The notes beneath the pieces were generated by a model that worked only from the letters and a program-made list of their open reading frames with translations, searched no databases and was not told the origin of the DNA. A stretch of 64,000 nucleotides of DNA from Chinchilla lanigera (taxonomy: Eukaryota; Chordata; Mammalia; Rodentia; Chinchillidae), in contig NW_004955483.1 in assembly GCF_000276665.1 (NCBI RefSeq), positions 9,497,299 to 9,561,298 on the forward strand, read 5' to 3'. Shown piece by piece: positions 1-10,482 of this stretch; positions within the stretch are counted from its first letter, which is position 1, and each line of letters begins with the position of its first letter. The translations under genes and the position numbers were made by a program.

Positions 1-179
1 ACAGGCTCAGGATATATACAAAGTAAGTATCCTGCCTTCCTGCTGAGTTACTTAGCCAAACCTCTAGACTCCCCAAGTTGACACAATGTATCAACCATAA
101 CAAAAGTCCAAGAAATAATGTAAATTTCTGTACCTCTTTAGATACTTGACAATTAACTAAAACACTTAAGTTCATTTCA

Positions 180-317
180 GCTGGCCTTGGGGGTGCACTT
201 CTGTAATCCCACCACTGGGAAGGCTGACGCAGGAGGATTGCCTTGAGTTTGAGGCCAGCCTACGTTCAAAGTGACTACAACCAGGACGACAGAGCAAGAC
301 TTTGTCTCAAAAAAAAC
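180..317 (+). mobile_element. B1-like (7SL-derived) SINE, diverged
   Basis: It has the 7SL-type order: a GGTGCACTTCTGTAATCCC-like A-box region, GGAGGATTGCC, GAGTTTGAGGCCAGCC (B box), GACAGAGCAAGACTTTGTCTC, then an A-rich tail. Many differences from the young copies indicate an old insertion. Confidence 0.7.
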
Positions 318-1360
318 TTTACAAAACATTATTTCAAATACCGGTTTTCTTTTTTTTAAGACCACATCAGCTTCTTATAAATCTTTTGCTAGCATGTGTC
401 TTCTTGCCTGGGTAGCTGAAATGGGACTTTTATTAATTTAAAATATTAATGCCTGTGAAGATCATAAGTTTATGGTATAATTTAATAAATCATCACTCCT
501 TCACATGCTGAGAAAGTCCAATCTGATTACAGAAAGACACAACCAAAAAATGTAATTACATCATTTTTTATGTCAGAGTAGCTCATATTTAGTGTATTAT
601 AGGTATTGGGGCAGATATTCATGTTTTAAAAATTTTATTAGTACCTGTTTGCAGTCTATCATGATTATATTCGTCATGGGATCCATATACATACACATCT
701 TCGTTCTCTCTTTCTACTCATTTCCCCTGCCTCTGCCTCCTGTCTTCAATTCTGGTCATTTTTAACTAGCAAAATTTGTAGGCAATTGGCTATTTTTAAA
801 GCAATTAGATTGTTGCTTCTTATAAATAAATTAAATGCTATTCTTAGAACATGGTATATACAGCATTCTTTTGCTTTGCTGAGATGTTTTGATGTGAAAG
901 CATCAAAAGAAAGTCCTCTGCCCTGGACTTTCTGCAGGTCCCTCACTTCTGCAGCTCTCAGATGTCAGGCGGCAGCAGCAGGATCGCTGTGTTACCCGCC
1001 ACCACCTCCCCAGCCTCACTTCTAGGGTAGCTTAAGCTGTTTAGGACTCAATCGGCGTTTGCTAACTGATTTAAGATTGAGTTCCATTCACATGTATGTC
1101 AAAGTTATTTACCGCTCACCAATGCTATTGGATTTGACACTGTGCAGTGTCCCCAGTTTTATCTTACGCTTTCTCCGGCTGGTTTAAAAAATAGTTGATT
1201 GTGTCTAATCAGTCTAGTAGCAGTGTGAAAGCCAAACTCCAAATTATATACTTAAAATTCTGATTTATAAAGACATAAATATTTGTGAGCTTTAAGAGAA
1301 AAATGAATTTTATGTATATTTACACATTATATATAATGTATATCAAAGTCAGAAGAAATG

Positions 1361-1412
1361 GACTATAGATATATCTCAGTGTGAAGGTCCTGGGTTCAAT
1401 CTGCAGTACCAT
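1361..1412 (+). mobile_element. Degenerate ID-like tRNA-derived SINE fragment
   Basis: It shows a worn tRNA-like A box (ATATCTCAGTG) and B box (GGGTTCAATC), ending in CAGTACC as in the better ID copies of this window. It is shortened between the boxes. Confidence 0.5.
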
Positions 1413-2211
1413 GGGGAGGAGGATAAACAGTGGATATATCAGGTTGTTGGGATTATAAATAAAAATAGATATAAAATAAATACGACACCTAGGGCAGTGG
1501 TGGCAAACCTACGTCGCACATACCATAGGGCTCTTTGTACCACTGAAAGCTCTCAGATGTTTGCAACCAATGACCTAGGGTTATGTTTTATGAGACTATG
1601 GGCAGTTTTATACTTTTAAGTTTCCTATAATTCCAAGTATGAGCACATTTTATTTTATATCAGACAGAAACCGTATTTTACTTCTATATTAGCAGTACTA
1701 GTTTTGAAGATAACCCAGACACCTAGGGGAAAAGTTTATTTCTTGTAATTCCTCCAACTTTTCTTAAGATCACCCTTGTCAGTTCCTTTCATTACATGGC
1801 TTTGTTTTTCTTCTGTTCTCTCCTGAAACTTCATAAAAGCAAAGAGAAACAGTTTCAGTGGCTTCTGCTCTTTAACACATCTGTACCCTCAGGTCTTCGG
1901 TTGTTACTAGTGAAGAAAAATAGTAGACCCAAATGAAAACAGTTCCGAAATATGCGTAGGGGGTTATGTGGAGAGAACAGCTCCTCTCAATCTGAAGGCC
2001 AAGGAAGGGCACAACCCTACTGGGCTCTGTCTGGGTCTCCTGATGTTTTTCAGTCCCTTCCTCTGAACCCCAAGGTATTCATGATCCTCTCCCCATGCAG
2101 AATTCTGGGAGGAGCAAATCAGATTGTGACACATACGGCTGAGCTCTGAAAGGCAGTCACTACATTATCGCCCCTACTGGCATTCTTCCTACAGCTAAAA
2201 AAAAATCAGAC

Positions 2212-2417
2212 TGAGCTGGCTGTGTTGGTGCACACCTATAATGCTGACACTGTGGAAAGCTGAGGCAGGAGAGTTGCAGGTTTGAGCCCAATTTGAGCAA
2301 CTTAGTACCTCGGTGAGATCCTGTCTAAAAACTACAAGGTAAAATCAGGGCTGGGAATACAGCTAAGTGTGAAAGCCCTGTATTCAATCCCCAGTATCAC
2401 AAAACAAAACAAAAAAG
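2212..2417 (+). mobile_element. B1-ID dimeric SINE
   Basis: The left monomer is 7SL-like (GCTGAGGCAGGAGAGTTGC, GAGATCCTGTCT). After a short A-rich linker the right monomer is ID-like (GGGCTGGGAATACAGCTAAGTG ... TTCAATCCCCAGTATC), followed by an A-rich (AAAAC) tail. Such B1-ID fusions are known from several rodent families. Confidence 0.75.
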
Positions 2418-3153
2418 GCAGATGGATAATATTCAGATAGTCTGTCTCTGTACCCGGATCCTCCACCTCTTGCTGGCTCCTGCTCTAGCACAGCTAGATC
2501 AGTATTGCTCTTCCTAATGGACAACACCAGACCTCAGGACAGGTGACTGCTTGGCCTCCCCTTTGGCATTTCAGGGCCATTATACACAGCAGTCATCCTT
2601 CACAGTGGCTGAGAGAGAAAATCATTTTTCAAGACAGATAGTTTCAAGTCAGGGCTTCAGTCCCACTGGACTGTAACAGAGAAAGGGAGTTTACCTTTAA
2701 GGCAAACTAGCATTTAAGCAGATGTTGGCTATTAGCAGAGGGATCAGGGAGTAGTGAAGGCCTTGGACCCTTTGGCATATCTTTATCTCCAAGAGTGGAG
2801 GGAAGGCATGGATGTGTAAATGCTAGAGGTTGACCCTATCCATGATGTTCACTAAAGAACTAAAAATGGATCATGGAGTACAGAACTAGCACTCTGGGGC
2901 TCAACCCTTTTATTTGAAAGGGAGCACTTTGCCCTTCCAAACTCTTGGGCCATAATGGGCAGGGAAGGAAGGAAAGAACCTATGTTGAATATTGGGTGTG
3001 TTTGTTCCAGTGGGTAGAAGTATTTCTGGAGGTAGAATAGAAGAAGGGGAACCATATAATACCCATCCCTCTGCTACCATTTTTATTTCAGACACTAGAA
3101 GCAAGAACAGAGGAGTTTTAGAAGATGAGGCAGATAACATGAAGTTACTGCAT
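2418..3153. other. Unique intronic DNA, nothing recognised
   Basis: No recognisable repeat, RNA gene or coding exon was seen here. Short open frames on both strands overlap each other and show no protein-like composition. Confidence 0.6.
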
Positions 3154-3493
3154 GTGTTAGCTTTCTGTCACTGTGACAAAATACCTGAAAATATCAATTT
3201 AAAAGGAGGAAAGATTTATTTTGGCTCACAATTTCAGAGGTTTCAGTCCATGGTCAAATGGCCCCATCACTTTGAACCTGTAGTGAGGCAGCACATCGTG
3301 ACTGGAGCATGTGATAGAGCAAAGCTGCCCACATCATTGCAGCCAGGAAGCTAAAAGAAAGAGAACAAGGCCACACCCCCCAATGACCTCACTTCCTCCT
3401 GCTAAGCTCCACCTCCACCCAATAACACAACAGGCTGAGGACCAAGCTTCAACACACAGGCCTTTGGGGGACATTTAAGGTCCAAACCACAGC
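3154..3493 (-). mobile_element. MaLR-type LTR (solo), minus orientation
   Basis: The + strand reads as the reverse complement of a MaLR-like LTR. It starts near a CTGTCACTGTGACAAAATACC block and has GGTTTCAGTCCATGGTC and GCCAGGAAGC motifs in the middle. It ends at GGTCCAAACCACAGCAC, the complement of the TG...TTTGG start of such LTRs. No protein is encoded. The family name is from memory. Confidence 0.6.
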
Positions 3494-4467
3494 ACTCACT
3501 GTACATGGAGAAGGAAAGTTTCCTTCTATGTTTAGTAGCAGTGGAGAGATTGGTGTGAGTGAAGATTGTGGGGAGGAGGTGCAGTGGAGTCCTAGGAGGA
3601 CACAGTTAATTTATTTTACCTCATGAATTAGAGTCTGTAAGTGAGTTTTGTCAGTCTAGTAATATCCATTAGTTTCAGTGCATGTTTCAGTGTTCTGTGA
3701 AAGCATCTAGGAGTGTGTTTTATGGCGGCAGTCCATTGATTATCTGGAACACATACTGAAGTCCAGTACATTCCAGATACTGACTCACTGCCCAAATTTG
3801 AAAATCCCCATTCAGTGCTTTCTAAAATATCAGTGCAAATTAATGTGGTTTTATAGATTTATGTACTAAGATGAGGATGAAGTCGTGTGGAAGCTAATGA
3901 ACGTAGCAGGCAAGAGAATTCTCAAGTCTGTTTGTTACTGTTTTTACTATCTAATAGCTTATTCCTTCAATTTGTGTGATTTAGGATTAGATGTGCCTAT
4001 TGAAGGACTTCAGAGATTCACAGAAATGTGAAATACAAATTTGTATTCATTTAGCAGATACCAGTAAGCATATAAAATAAAACCTTCATCTATCTTTCAA
4101 AGAATAAACAGAAGGGTAATAAATTTACCAACACAACTTCCCCAGTTGAGATATCTATCAAAGCTGATCTCTAATCATGAGTGTCCTTATCTATAAAATG
4201 AAGTCTATTATGACCTTTAAGGTCTACTAATAACAGTTAGGATTAGGTTCATTCATGTGTCAGCAGGATGCATATATACCGAGGTGAGGTCAACCAGTAC
4301 AATGAATGTTTCAAGAAAAAGTTTGTCTCAGTAAAAGACACATTGCTGTGACTCCTACGCACTCTGAGCACACATACCCTGTCATTCTTTCCACTTTCTG
4401 AAACAATTCTGGAAGTTCTCTTCCATGGTTATCTTTTCACAGCTGCCTTGGTGTCCTAAATCAATTA

Positions 4468-4775
4468 AAAAAATTTACTGCAGTTTGAGGTGTGTCCTCA
4501 TCCACCTTAGTCACTGGATCTGGCACCATGTGACTTTTGGCTCTTCCCCAGTGTCAAAGGGCCATGAAAGGTAAACATTTTGAATTGATTCAGGACACCA
4601 AGGCAGCCACGACCGCACAACTAACGAGATAAAAAAAAAACAAGGACTTGTAGAAATGCTTCAGAAAGCAGCAAGAAGAATGGATTAAGTGTGTTCAAAG
4701 CAAGGGAAGTATTAGAGGGCATTAATGACACTATGACTTTTATCCTAATAAATTTCTTAAATTATTCACCATATT
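4468..4775 (+). mobile_element. Mariner-like transposon fossil (C-terminal transposase region)
   Basis: A broken conceptual translation contains a DLAPCDFWLFP-like string around 4518-4553, which resembles the catalytic PDLAPSDFWLFP block of mariner transposases (D,D34D class). It is followed by a KGKHFELIQDTKAATTAQ-like stretch and a later FRKQQEEWIKCVQS-like stretch. Stops and indels, including an A10 run near 4630, break the frame. It is clearly dead. Confidence 0.75.
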
Positions 4776-5214
4776 TTTATCACACCTCATACATACTAAA
4801 ATAGAGATTTATTTTTCCCCTCACATAAAAGGGGTTGAGAGGTGGGCAGACCAGGGTGAAGATGCAGTCGCCAAAGAGGCTCAGGGGCCTGACCTCTGTC
4901 TCTGTTCTCCTATCTCCATTATATGCACAATATGGCTGCTTAAGCACCAGCCCTTACATGTCCATTTCAGAAAGGAAAAAGGAAGAAGGATCTTGCCCCC
5001 TTTGCAAAGATCTTCACAAGTGGTGATGTACCATACTTTTGTTTCTGTCAACTGGAATTTAGTTTCAGCACACATAATCACAAGGCCACATGGATACAAG
5101 GAGGAATTACAAGTCCTTTAGGTGAGCAGCACATCTAGATCAAATAATCATGGTTTCTGCTTCTAAAGGGGATGAGAATTCTTTAGAATTTCCTTCTAAG
5201 AGAAAGGAATGTTG

Positions 5215-5317
5215 GGCTGGGGATTTAGCTCAGCAGCACAGCACCTGCCTGGCAAGCACAAGGTCGTGAGTTCGATTCCTGGTACCGGAAAAGAACAACA
5301 AAAAAAATAAATAAGCA
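5215..5317 (+). mobile_element. ID-like tRNA-derived SINE, left copy of a pair
   Basis: The body begins GGCTGGGGATTTAGCTCAGC (pol III A box) and has the B box GTGAGTTCGATTCC, then ...GGTACC and an A-rich tail with AAAT/AAC repeats. This is a well preserved, young-looking copy. It and the next copy lie between a single pair of target-site duplications at 5199-5214 and 5439-5454. Confidence 0.9.
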
Positions 5318-5333
5318 GTTCTAGTTTTGGGGG

Positions 5334-5438
5334 GGCTGGGGATTTAGCTCAGCAGCACAGTGCCTGTGTGGCAAGTGCAAGGTTGTGAGTTCGATTCCAG
5401 GTACCAGAAAACCGCCCCCCCCAAAAAAAAAAAAAACC
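5334..5438 (+). mobile_element. ID-like tRNA-derived SINE, right copy of a pair
   Basis: The body is nearly the same as the copy 119 bp to its left, differing mainly by C/T and G/A changes at CpG-type positions. It ends in GGTACC followed by C-rich then A-rich tail sequence. The right flank repeats the 16-nt AGAGAAAGGAATGTTG found before the left copy. Confidence 0.9.
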
Positions 5439-5454
5439 AGAGAAAGGAATGTTG

Positions 5455-6179
5455 CAGTACTTGAGAATTATGCACTGATTTTGAGCTCAAAAAGGCATGG
5501 TCCCATACTTCTGGGAAGATGTGCCCTATGTAGTCAAGTCCCAACACGTATTTAGGATGTGCAAATCGGGCAACTCAAACTATGCGTCTTTACCGGCTCT
5601 GCTTTTGGCTCAGACCTGTGATTGTGTTTCCAGGCCCAGGTTAAACTCCTCTGGTTAATTGTGTTTGTGTGTGTGTGTGCAGAAATGGAATCTTCCTGCA
5701 AAAAACATGGTAACTCAGCAGTCTCTAATCACCCCTGTCCCCTCTGGCCTCCCCCAGTATCAAACACGTTACCCCCGCATGACCAGTGCATCATATGATT
5801 AATAGCACCTGGGCTGTAGGCACATCCTATCAGAGTGGTGTGCACCTGTTAAGGTTACTGTGGGTCACAAAGGCTGCTCATAACTGCAGCGCTGTTGTAT
5901 TACACTGCAGGGCTCCGTATGTCCAGAAAGGTGTGGAGTAGGGGAACAAGGTTCCCTTGGGATAACTAAGGGAGAAAGTCGTGAAAAATCACAAATCTCT
6001 GGTTTGGATTCTGTGTGTAAGACTGTTTTTAAATGACAAAGAAGATAATCACATATTCCTGATTTTTTTTAAGTCCCTCGTTTTAGTAGCTAATTAAAAT
6101 CAAGACTTTTCTATTATGGGCCAAAAACTGTTTGGGATGTTTGTACATGTGGGCTGCTTGGAGGATTTGGTCTATTTTA
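5455..6179. other. Unique intronic DNA with a short (TG)n
   Basis: Apart from a short TG run near 5661-5680 I see no repeat, exon or RNA gene here. Confidence 0.6.
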
Positions 6180-6227
6180 GTGTGTGTGTGCGCGCGCGCG
6201 CGCATGTGTGTGTGTGTGTGTATACAT
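6180..6227. repeat. 48-bp alternating purine-pyrimidine tract (TG/CG/TG)
   Basis: The tract runs (GT)n, then (CG)n, then (TG)n and TATACAT without one break in purine-pyrimidine alternation. The central block is an uninterrupted run of alternating C and G at 6190-6203. Such tracts are classical Z-DNA formers and are mutable microsatellites. Confidence 0.95.
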
Positions 6228-7014
6228 TTTTAAATGTCTCTGAGATTCTTGATCAAACCACCAAATCCAAGAGTCCCTTTTGTTATATTTTAAATTTCTT
6301 TCTGCTCCTGATTATAATAAAGGGGTCAGCTGATAGGGTGGCCAAGCTAGATTTTAGCTGGGAGGTAGATTGGGAATAAATGGGGTATTCTGTGACATGA
6401 TGCAGTCTCCTAGGAAACAGCCAGCACCCAGCTCACCTCCGGGAGGACAAGCAGTCAGAAGATGGAGTCAGTCCTAGAATCATCATTGCCTTTAATGAGT
6501 AGGCCTGTCCTGAAATTTGTCATAAAGGTCCCTTTGCCATGGATCAGCAAGAACTCCTAGGGAGTCAAGGGTAGACAGCTAAAATTGTTTCTTAATATTG
6601 CTATAGGCCTAACCAAGATGAAGCCACAAAAAAAACATAATCCCTGATGCTGAGAATGGTTGGAATGAATTGAAAGACAGAACAAAAGAAGTATGGAGGA
6701 GAAAAATGTCTTTTTCACATTAATGTGTATAGGGATCTCTGATAGACCCATCAGAGGCAGGTATATAAGTAGAGATGATTCATGTATAGATGGAGATAGA
6801 TGTTGTCTTTTACAAATGTGCAGGAGGAGGTCCTTAAAGTAGAGGAGGAGGAGAAGGTCATTGCTCAAGGTGAGGCCATGACAGGTTATTTGGGCCCAAA
6901 TGGATTCCCATCACCCTCTCTAAACACTGTTGTGAACAGTTTCAGTCTGAATTCACTCTTTCATTGTTGTGTGTACTAGAAATTAACTAGAACCCAAAAC
7001 TCAATGAGATTTGG
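6228..7014. other. Unique intronic DNA, nothing recognised
   Basis: No repeat family, exon or RNA gene was recognised. A 103-codon minus-strand frame at 6557-6868 has no recognisable features. Confidence 0.55.
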
Positions 7015-7133
7015 GAGAGACAGCATATGCCCCAAGTCCCGCCCCCTGAGAAGGCTGAAGCAGGAGGATCATTTAAGTCCAGAAGTTCAAGGCCAGCCCG
7101 AGAAACATAGCAAAACCCCATTTTAAAAAAAGT
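7015..7133 (+). mobile_element. 7SL-derived SINE (B1/B1-ID left monomer type)
   Basis: The order GAGAAGGCTGAAGCAGGAGGATC, AAGTTCAAGGCCAGCCCGAGAAACATAG and CAAAACCCCATTTTAAAAAAA is typical of a 7SL-derived monomer. It lacks the 29-bp duplication of the younger B1 copies and is diverged, so it is probably older. Confidence 0.7.
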
Positions 7134-7622
7134 TTGCTGTTTAGTGATGGTATATTATCTTGCTCTGACAGACCTGGCTAAGGCCTAGGGACATTATGTC
7201 CACCAATATCATTGAGATATTTCTGCAATATAAAGCAGAAGGAAGAAAAAAAACCATTTGCATTTTGGTCTCCTTGCTCCACAGTTTTTTAACAGTTAGG
7301 GTTGAGGTGGCCCACCTTGTTCCTCAGGCTACCCGTGTACAGCTTTAGGTTAGCACCTTCGCCCAGGAAGACAGGAGCAACTCAACCCCACTGGATGTTG
7401 TAGCCTGGGCTTCCGCTGGGTCAACCAGAAGCTCCTTGAAGGAGCTGAGGCACTGGTCAGAGGATGCCTCACCCCACAACCTGGTATTGTGCCCAGTGCC
7501 TGAGATGTATGTAGAATGATAAAATGGTGTTTAATCTACCTATGCAATGTTAATTACATTAGTGAACAGTGTGGTATCTGTGCTTATGCCTACACTTCAT
7601 ATTTTTATGTGCCGTATTTTTG

Positions 7623-8175
7623 TTTTTAACATTTTATTAGTGTGCAATATATCTGTAAAATATTTGGCTTCATTGGAACATTTTCACACATGCATATAAT
7701 GTTTTGACCATATCACCTCCCCATTACTTTCCCTTACAGTTCCCTCCCCCTTACTCTTTGCCTCTTTTCTAACCATAACCTCCCTTCCACTTTTATGTTA
7801 TCTTGGTTTTCGTTTTTGTTGTTTTAGACTCCACATTTTGATACTTGGCTTTCTGACCCTGGCTTATTTCACTCAATATTCCAGTTCCATCCTTTTAGTT
7901 CAAATGACATAATTTTGTTCCTCTTTATAGCTGAATACTACTAGTCCATTGTGTGTATGTACCAAAATTTGTTTATCCATCCATCCATTGATGGGCCCCT
8001 TGCATGGTTCCATGTCTTTGCTGTGTGAATTGTACCACAATACATGGGATATGTAGCTGTCCCTATAGGAAGCTAACTTTAATTCCTCTGGGTCTACATT
8101 AAAGAGTGGTCTGGCTACATGGTGGTTCCATTTTTAGTCTTTTGGGGGAAACTGCCATACTGAGTTCCATACCTC
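7623..8175 (-). mobile_element. LINE-1 3' end (3'UTR), minus orientation
   Basis: The + strand carries the complement of the L1 3' end. It begins with the TTTTATTAG-like terminus and continues through CTGGCTTATTTCACTCAATATT, TATAGCTGAATACTACTAGTCCATTGTGTGTATG, TTTATCCATCCATCCATTGATGG and GGTTCCATTTTTAG. Only the 3' part is present. There is no coding capacity. Confidence 0.8.
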
Positions 8176-9629
8176 ATCTTTCTGTTGAGCTGAAAACCTG
8201 GGACCTTAGCATTTGAAGGCATTTATATGCTGGAGTGGCAGGCAGAAACGTTATTTTTTCAATACCTTATTTTTTCAATCTCAAAATGTCTAGAACATTG
8301 GCTGAAAATGTTGAAAAAGTGGCTCCCTCTACTTATTTAATCCAGGTAGTTCAATTTTCATGGTTAATTTATGCAAATGAGGGGCTCCAGGTGGAGCTGT
8401 GACTTCAGTTTTATCAACTACCCAGGTGCCACTGTTTAGCATCAATAAAATACAGTGGGGGTCTGTAGACATCCTTTGGGTTCTACCTTTCATTGACTCA
8501 AGCCCATGAACTTACACGACTGGCCACTTTGAGGTTCTGACCTTGGACAACAACATCCGGGACCTGCCGCAAAGCATTGTCTCCACACTTCATTTCTGGA
8601 GTCTGCAGAACGTGGATGCCCTGAGACATCCCCACCCCTCAGCAGTTTCAGGTCAGGACTGTAGTGCAGAGTTGCTTAATGAAAAGATTTCAAGCAGTGT
8701 TGTGGCCCAGTATTTACCAAGTGACTCTGGGCCAGTGATCTCTCAATGGGCTGGCTGATGAAAGCATGTCAGCTCTTATCTCCAACAGAGATGAAACACT
8801 TACAAACTCACTCCAACCCCACCCACCACCCCAAGTTGTTCCAACAAGCAAATCCAGAATGGAATGAAGAGACAGCTGGCGAGGGGAGAAAAACAAGGGG
8901 CATGAAAAACACTGAAAACTAGCAAGTTTTAAATGGTGAAAGTAAGAGCCTTCCTATTGGTGCACTTTACAGCTCCCCAGGGGAACCCATTCAGTGCTTA
9001 AAGGAAACTCGGCCTTCTGTGGTTAGTCTTGCCAAAGAGATCGATAGAAGTCAAAGAACATCAGCTTTTGCTTATTTAAACCATGGCTTGAGTCCCACTT
9101 CACGCTTTATTTACTCTTAGGAGAACCTTGAATTGATCTCTGATTTTGTGCCTTTCAGTAGGACAGGCACCGATAAAAATCCAGTCAGCAAATGCTAAGC
9201 ACTCAGAAATTCATATAGGATATGACATTAGCATATTATAGACATAAGCTCTAGAGCAAGGATTTAGTGTGTACCAATCCAGAGTGATTCAGGCTCTTTG
9301 CAAAGAAAAGACCTAATCCTTGAGCTTAGGGAGTACAGGTCTAGAAGTTGATAGATTCTCCTTTCTGCATCTCTCCACCTACATTTCTGAAACTGAATGG
9401 CCCACCACTGACTTGGACATTTACCCTTTCCTGTGTTAGGTAAGGGTAAAATAACATGGAGAGGGATATGAGCAAAGAAGGGAATGATAAGGGATAGAAA
9501 TGGAGGAGGTAAGTTACAAAGGAGCTTTGTACATATCTGTCGTAGAGCTCTATTTTTGTAGCTGTGGGTCATCTCATTTGATCAGGTACTGTAATTGCAA
9601 CTAGAAGAGTGCTTATGTAAACAGTGCTG
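8176..9629. other. Unique intronic DNA, nothing firmly recognised
   Basis: The stretch lacks a recognisable repeat or exon. Short open frames on both strands (for example 8543-8758 and 9264-9572) have no protein-like features or splice context that I can defend. Confidence 0.5.
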
Positions 9630-9955
9630 TGGTTTAGATAAATGTCTCCCCAAGGCCATGTGCTAGAGGCTTGTTCCCTAGCTTGCTGCTTTTGAGAGGT
9701 ATTGGATCCTTTAAGAAGTGGGGACTAAGGGGAGGTCTTTATGTTACTGAGAGGGTGCCCTTGAAATGAATACTGAGATCCCAGCCCCTTCTATCTCTCT
9801 CATGTCCTAGCCATGAGGTATCCAGCCCGCCCCCCATGGTGTACTACTCCCTCCCTCCCCAGGCCCAAGAGTAACAGGACCAAACATCTATGAACTAAAC
9901 CCTCAAAATTGTGAGCCAAAATAAAACTACTTTCTTTAGGTTAGTTAGTTCCTTT
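9630..9955 (+). mobile_element. MaLR-type LTR-like repeat, plus orientation
   Basis: It begins CTGTGGTTTAGATAAATGTC and later has CCATGTGCTAGAGGCTTG, a TTTAAGAAGTGGGGACTAAGGGGAGG block, and AACCCTCAAAATTGTGAGCCAAAATAAA near the 3' end with an AATAAA-like signal. The last part resembles the R-region/poly(A) end of MaLR-type LTRs. The family assignment is from memory. Confidence 0.55.
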
Positions 9956-10011
9956 TTTTTTTTTTTTTTTTGTTGTTGTTTTATACAGATTAGCTATTTT
10001 CCCTACTACTT

Positions 10012-10108
10012 TTTTGTTTGTTTGTTTTGTTTTCCAGTACCAGGAATTGAACTCATGACCTAACATTTGCCAGGTAGGCTCTGTGCTGCTCAGCTAAATC
10101 CCCAGCCA
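10012..10108 (-). mobile_element. ID-like SINE, minus orientation, with target-site duplication
   Basis: The + strand reads GTACCAGGAATTGAACTC (complement of the B box) and CAGCTAAATCCCCAGCC (complement of the A box and 5' end), preceded by a T/G-rich tail. The 11-nt CCCTACTACTT occurs on both sides (10001-10011 and 10109-10119), so the insertion boundaries are exact. Confidence 0.92.
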
Positions 10109-10151
10109 CCCTACTACTTATTTTTAATGTGTAGCAGACAATAAAGGTTTT

Positions 10152-10317
10152 AGCCGGGCATGGTGGTGCATGCCTGTAATCTCAGCACTCAGGAGGATGA
10201 GGCAGGAGGATCATTGCGAGTTCAAGGGCAGCGTGGGCTACAAAGTGAGTTCAAAACCAGCCTGAACTACAGAGTGAGACCCTGTCTCAAAAAGACAAAA
10301 AAGAAAAAAAAAAGAAG
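10152..10317 (+). mobile_element. B1 SINE with 29-bp internal duplication
   Basis: This is a full-length, well preserved B1: AGCCGGGCATGGTGGTGCATG, TAATCTCAGCACTCAGGAGG and GAGACCCTGTCTCAAAAA plus an A-rich tail. Positions 10216-10244 and 10245-10273 are the two 29-nt units of the internal duplication characteristic of B1 in the mouse-related rodent clade. Confidence 0.92.
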
Positions 10318-10384
10318 GAAGGAAGGTAGGTTTGGAAATTAGTGGGTGAGAAATTACATTAAATGCTATAATTTAAGCCTGTGT

Positions 10385-10482
10385 ATAAACTGAGTCATAC
10401 ATATATATGCATATGTATATATTTGAGTTTGTGTGTGTGTGTGTGTATATACATGAGAGAGGGAGGGAGAGAGAGAGAGAAG
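10385..10482. repeat. Compound microsatellite (TA-rich, GT, GA)
   Basis: ATACATATATATGCATATG is followed by (GT)n at about 10430-10446, then TATATACAT and a (GA)n/GGGA run to 10482. Confidence 0.85.

Noticed and set aside
5215..5438. tRNA genes (A and B boxes present)
   Set aside because: The boxes belong to ID-like SINEs with A-rich tails and target-site duplications; no cloverleaf with an anticodon arm was evident.
10152..10317. 7SL RNA gene
   Set aside because: The sequence is a short B1 derivative with a 29-bp duplication and an A tail, not full 7SL RNA.
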